From assembly GCA_947629855.1 (NCBI GenBank), contig CANRFI010000063.1, positions 1 to 8,869 on the forward strand: 8,869 nucleotides of DNA, given 5' to 3'. Below, one piece after another: positions 6,037 to 8,869 of this stretch. A model generated the notes under the pieces. It did not search any database. It had not been told where the DNA came from and saw only the letters and a program-made list of their open reading frames with translations. The DNA comes from an uncultured Clostridia bacterium. GTDB lineage: Bacteria; Bacillota_A; Clostridia; TANB77; CAG-508. The translations under genes were made by a program, and so were the position numbers. The number at the start of each line of letters is the position of its first letter. Position 1 is the first letter of the stretch.

Positions 6037-8869
6037 GTGGACGAATTAGATATTTTTGATAAGTTAAAAATAGGTGTGGCATCAGATGAAAAAATAAGAG
6101 AATGGTCAAAAGGTGAAGTAAAAAAACCAGAAACAATCAACTACAGAACATTAAAACCAGAAAAAGATGGTCTATTTTGTGAGAGAATATTTGGACCAAC
6201 AAAAGACTGGGAATGTCACTGTGGAAAATATAAAAGAGTAAGATATAAAGGAATAGTATGTGACCGTTGTGGTGTAGAAGTAACAAAATCAAAAGTTAGA
6301 CGTGAAAGAATGGGACACATTGAACTTGCTGCACCAGTAGCACATATTTGGTACTTTAAAGGAATACCAAGCAGAATCGCATCAATATTAGATATCTCAC
6401 CAAGAAATTTAGAGAGAATAATTTATTTTGCATCATATGTTGTAATTGAAAAAGGTAAAACATCACTTGAAAAATGTCAAGTATTAAATGAAAAAGAATA
6501 TCACGAAGCAGAAGAAAGATTTGGAAAAGGTTCATTTAAAGCAAAAATGGGGGCAGAAGCTCTAAGGGAATTATTACAACAAGTTGATTTAGACAAATTA
6601 TCAAAAGAAATTAGAAAAGAACTAGAATCAGCAAGTGAGCAAAAGAAATTAAAATTAGTAAAAAGATTAGACACAATAGAAGCATTTAGAATTTCTGGAA
6701 ACAAACCAGAATGGATGATAATGCAAGTAATACCAGTAATTCCACCAGAATTAAGACCAATGGTGCAATTAGATGGAGGTAGATTTGCAACATCTGACTT
6801 AAACGACTTATATAGAAGAGTTATAAACAGAAATAACAGATTAAAAAGACTATTAGAATTAGGAGCACCAGAAATCATTGTAAGAAATGAAAAAAGAATG
6901 CTTCAAGAATCAGTAGATGCCTTAATAGACAATGGAAGAAGAGGAAGACCAGTAACAGGAGCTGGAAACAGACCATTAAAATCATTATCAGATATGTTAA
7001 AAGGAAAACAAGGACGTTTCCGTCAAAACTTACTTGGAAAACGTGTTGACTATTCTGGACGTTCTGTTATAGTAGTAGGACCAGAGCTAAAAATATATCA
7101 ATGTGGACTTCCAAAAGAAATGGCAGTTGAATTATTCAAACCATTTGTTATGAGAGAATTAGTAGGAAGAGGAATTGCACAAAATATTAAAAATGCAAAA
7201 AGAATGGTAGAAAGATTAAGACCAGAAGTATGGGGAATTTTAGAAGATGTTATAAAAGACCACCCAGTTATGCTAAACCGTGCACCTACATTACACAGAT
7301 TAGGAATTCAAAGTTTCGAACCAGTATTAGTAGAAGGAAGAGCAATTAAACTTCACCCATTAGTATGTGAAGCATTCAACGCAGACTTTGATGGGGACCA
7401 AATGGCAGTACATTTACCATTATCACCAGAAGCACAAGCAGAATCAAGATACTTAATGTTATCAACAAATAACCTACTTAAACCACAAGATGGTAAACCA
7501 GTAGCAGTACCAAGACTAGATATGATTTTAGGAAGTTATTACTTAACAATGATTTTAGAAGGAGAAAAAGGAGAAGGAAAATACTTTAAGGACCCAGAAG
7601 AAGCAATTATGGCATTCGAAAATCATGATGTAGCTATCCATGCTAAAATTTACGTTAGAATAACAAAAGAAGTTAATGGAGAAATAAAAAGCAAAAAAAT
7701 CGAAACAAGTGTTGGAAGAATTATATTCAATAGAGGAATTCCACAAGACTTAGGATTTATTGATAGAAAGAAAGATCCATTCCAATATGAAATAGACTTT
7801 CCAGTAATGAAAAAATCAATGGGAAGCATAATAGAAAGAGTAATTCGAAAACACGGATTATCTGAATCAGCAGAAGTAATAGACTATATCAAAGCATTAG
7901 GATTTAAATATTCAACATTGGCAGGTATTACATTCTCTATGAGTGATGTACAAGTGCCACCAGCAAAGAAAAAGATATTAGAAGAAGCAGATCAAAAAGT
8001 AGAAAACATTAGAAAACAATATGCAAGAGGATTAATTACAAACAATGAAAGATACAATGCAGTTATAAACATATGGGAAGACGCAACAAAGCAAGTAAGT
8101 AATGCAATGGAAGACAACTTTGATGAATTAAACCCAATCTATATGATGGTTAAATCAGGAGCCCGTGGTAATATAAACCAATTAAGACAAATTGCGGGTA
8201 TACGTGGATTAATGGCAAGTACAACAGGTAAAGCAGTAGAAATTCCAATCAAATCTTCATTTGCAGAAGGACTAGATGCTCTAGAATACTTTATTTCAGC
8301 ACATGGAGCACGTAAAGGACTTTCAGATACAGCGTTAAGAACAGCAGACTCTGGATACTTAACAAGAAGATTAGTAGATGTATCACAAGATATCATAGTA
8401 AGAGATGAAGATTGTGGAACAGACGAAGGAATTACAGTTTATGACATCAAAGATGGAAATCAAATTATTGAAAAAATGCAAGAAAGACTACTTGGAAGAT
8501 TCCCATTAGAAGATGTATTCAACCCAGAAACAAAAGAGCTAATAGTAGACAAAAACACTATGATAACAGAAAGCATCGCAGAAGAAATTGTAAAATCAGG
8601 AATTGAAAGACTAAAAGTACGTTCTGTTCTAGGATGTCGTTCAAAACACGGTGTATGTCAAAAATGTTATGGTATGGGATTAGCACGTAGAGATTTAGTA
8701 TCAATAGGAGAAGCAATAGGTATTATTGCTGCACAATCTATTGGTGAACCAGGAACACAGCTTACAATGAGAACAATTCACTCAGGAGGTGTTGCAGGTG
8801 TAGCAGATATTACTCAAGGTCTTCCTAGAGTTGAAGAATTATTTGAAGCTAGAAAACCAAAAGGACTTG
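6037..8869 (+). CDS. rpoC: DNA-directed RNA polymerase subunit beta', N-terminal 944 codons (cut by window end)
   Basis: This is the catalytic beta' subunit of RNA polymerase; the frame is open to the last base, so about 250 C-terminal residues lie outside. The GTG start gives [14 protein letters not shown], the expected N-terminus. The N-terminal zinc-binding site is C60, C62, C75, C78. [15 protein letters not shown] at about 329-343 and the [12 protein letters not shown] segment precede the active-site loop N-A-D-F-D-G-D at 448-454. Its D450, D452 and D454 hold the catalytic Mg2+ (E. coli D460, D462, D464). The bridge helix lies at about 749-783. The second zinc site is C793, C867, C874, C877, with the same spacing as in E. 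coli. The trigger loop begins at about 909. It reads [10 protein letters not shown], where most bacteria have Phe at the sixth position. The large E. coli insertion after the trigger loop is absent. It is co-transcribed with rpoB. Confidence 0.97.
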   Translation, partial: MDELDIFDKLKIGVASDEKIREWSKGEVKKPETINYRTLKPEKDGLFCERIFGPTKDWECHCGKYKRVRYKGIVCDRCGVEVTKSKVRRERMGHIELAAPVAHIWYFKGIPSRIASILDISPRNLERIIYFASYVVIEKGKTSLEKCQVLNEKEYHEAEERFGKGSFKAKMGAEALRELLQQVDLDKLSKEIRKELESASEQKKLKLVKRLDTIEAFRISGNKPEWMIMQVIPVIPPELRPMVQLDGGRFATSDLNDLYRRVINRNNRLKRLLELGAPEIIVRNEKRMLQESVDALIDNGRRGRPVTGAGNRPLKSLSDMLKGKQGRFRQNLLGKRVDYSGRSVIVVGPELKIYQCGLPKEMAVELFKPFVMRELVGRGIAQNIKNAKRMVERLRPEVWGILEDVIKDHPVMLNRAPTLHRLGIQSFEPVLVEGRAIKLHPLVCEAFNADFDGDQMAVHLPLSPEAQAESRYLMLSTNNLLKPQDGKPVAVPRLDMILGSYYLTMILEGEKGEGKYFKDPEEAIMAFENHDVAIHAKIYVRITKEVNGEIKSKKIETSVGRIIFNRGIPQDLGFIDRKKDPFQYEIDFPVMKKSMGSIIERVIRKHGLSESAEVIDYIKALGFKYSTLAGITFSMSDVQVPPAKKKILEEADQKVENIRKQYARGLITNNERYNAVINIWEDATKQVSNAMEDNFDELNPIYMMVKSGARGNINQLRQIAGIRGLMASTTGKAVEIPIKSSFAEGLDALEYFISAHGARKGLSDTALRTADSGYLTRRLVDVSQDIIVRDEDCGTDEGITVYDIKDGNQIIEKMQERLLGRFPLEDVFNPETKELIVDKNTMITESIAEEIVKSGIERLKVRSVLGCRSKHGVCQKCYGMGLARRDLVSIGEAIGIIAAQSIGEPGTQLTMRTIHSGGVAGVADITQGLPRVEELFEARKPKGL

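Noticed and set aside
6501..6878. 125-codon open frame on the - strand inside rpoC
   Set aside because: It is antisense to conserved beta' sequence with no supporting signals and low-complexity composition.
1..8869. CRISPR array, insertion sequence, tRNA/rRNA, prophage or a novel defence system
   Set aside because: No spaced repeat array, terminal inverted repeats, transposase, or RNA gene is visible; apart from the leader the window is covered by four recognisable genes.

Overview
The window is AT-rich DNA with AGA- and ATA-heavy codon use, TGG-only tryptophan codons, standard stops, strong AAGGAG-type ribosome binding sites and Firmicutes-type RNA polymerase subunits (no large E. coli-type insertion in beta' after the trigger loop). 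It most resembles a low-GC Clostridia-like member of the Bacillota. Genus cannot be assigned from what is visible.

Layout from left to right. (1) A + strand AI-2E/PerM-family membrane protein gene (104-1237). (2) A strong U-flanked hairpin (1239-1265) that can terminate transcription in both directions. (3) A convergent - strand gene for a small COG2426 / 'small multidrug export' membrane protein (1318-1800). (4) A 370-bp regulatory region holding divergent signals: a candidate - strand promoter overlapping a 12-bp direct repeat, and a perfect consensus + strand promoter (TTGACA-N17-TATAAT with extended -10) followed by a leader of about 200 nt with potential alternative RNA pairings. (5) rpoB (2171-5923), complete, with a long acidic C-terminal tail. 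(6) A 113-nt spacer, then rpoC from a GTG at 6037, cut by the window end after 944 codons.

rpoB and rpoC encode the beta and beta' subunits of RNA polymerase and are most likely co-transcribed, because no terminator lies between them. rpoB here is not directly preceded by rplJ-rplL, its usual partners in many bacteria. It sits behind its own strong promoter, next to two unrelated membrane-protein genes. The coding content is ordinary housekeeping and I found no new gene system. The part most worth a second look is the rpoB leader, where one 8-bp pairing would exclude a hairpin that partly covers the rpoB ribosome binding site. The other notable points are an Ile in place of the usual Phe in the beta' trigger loop, and the choice of TTG 2171 rather than GTG 2162 as the rpoB start.
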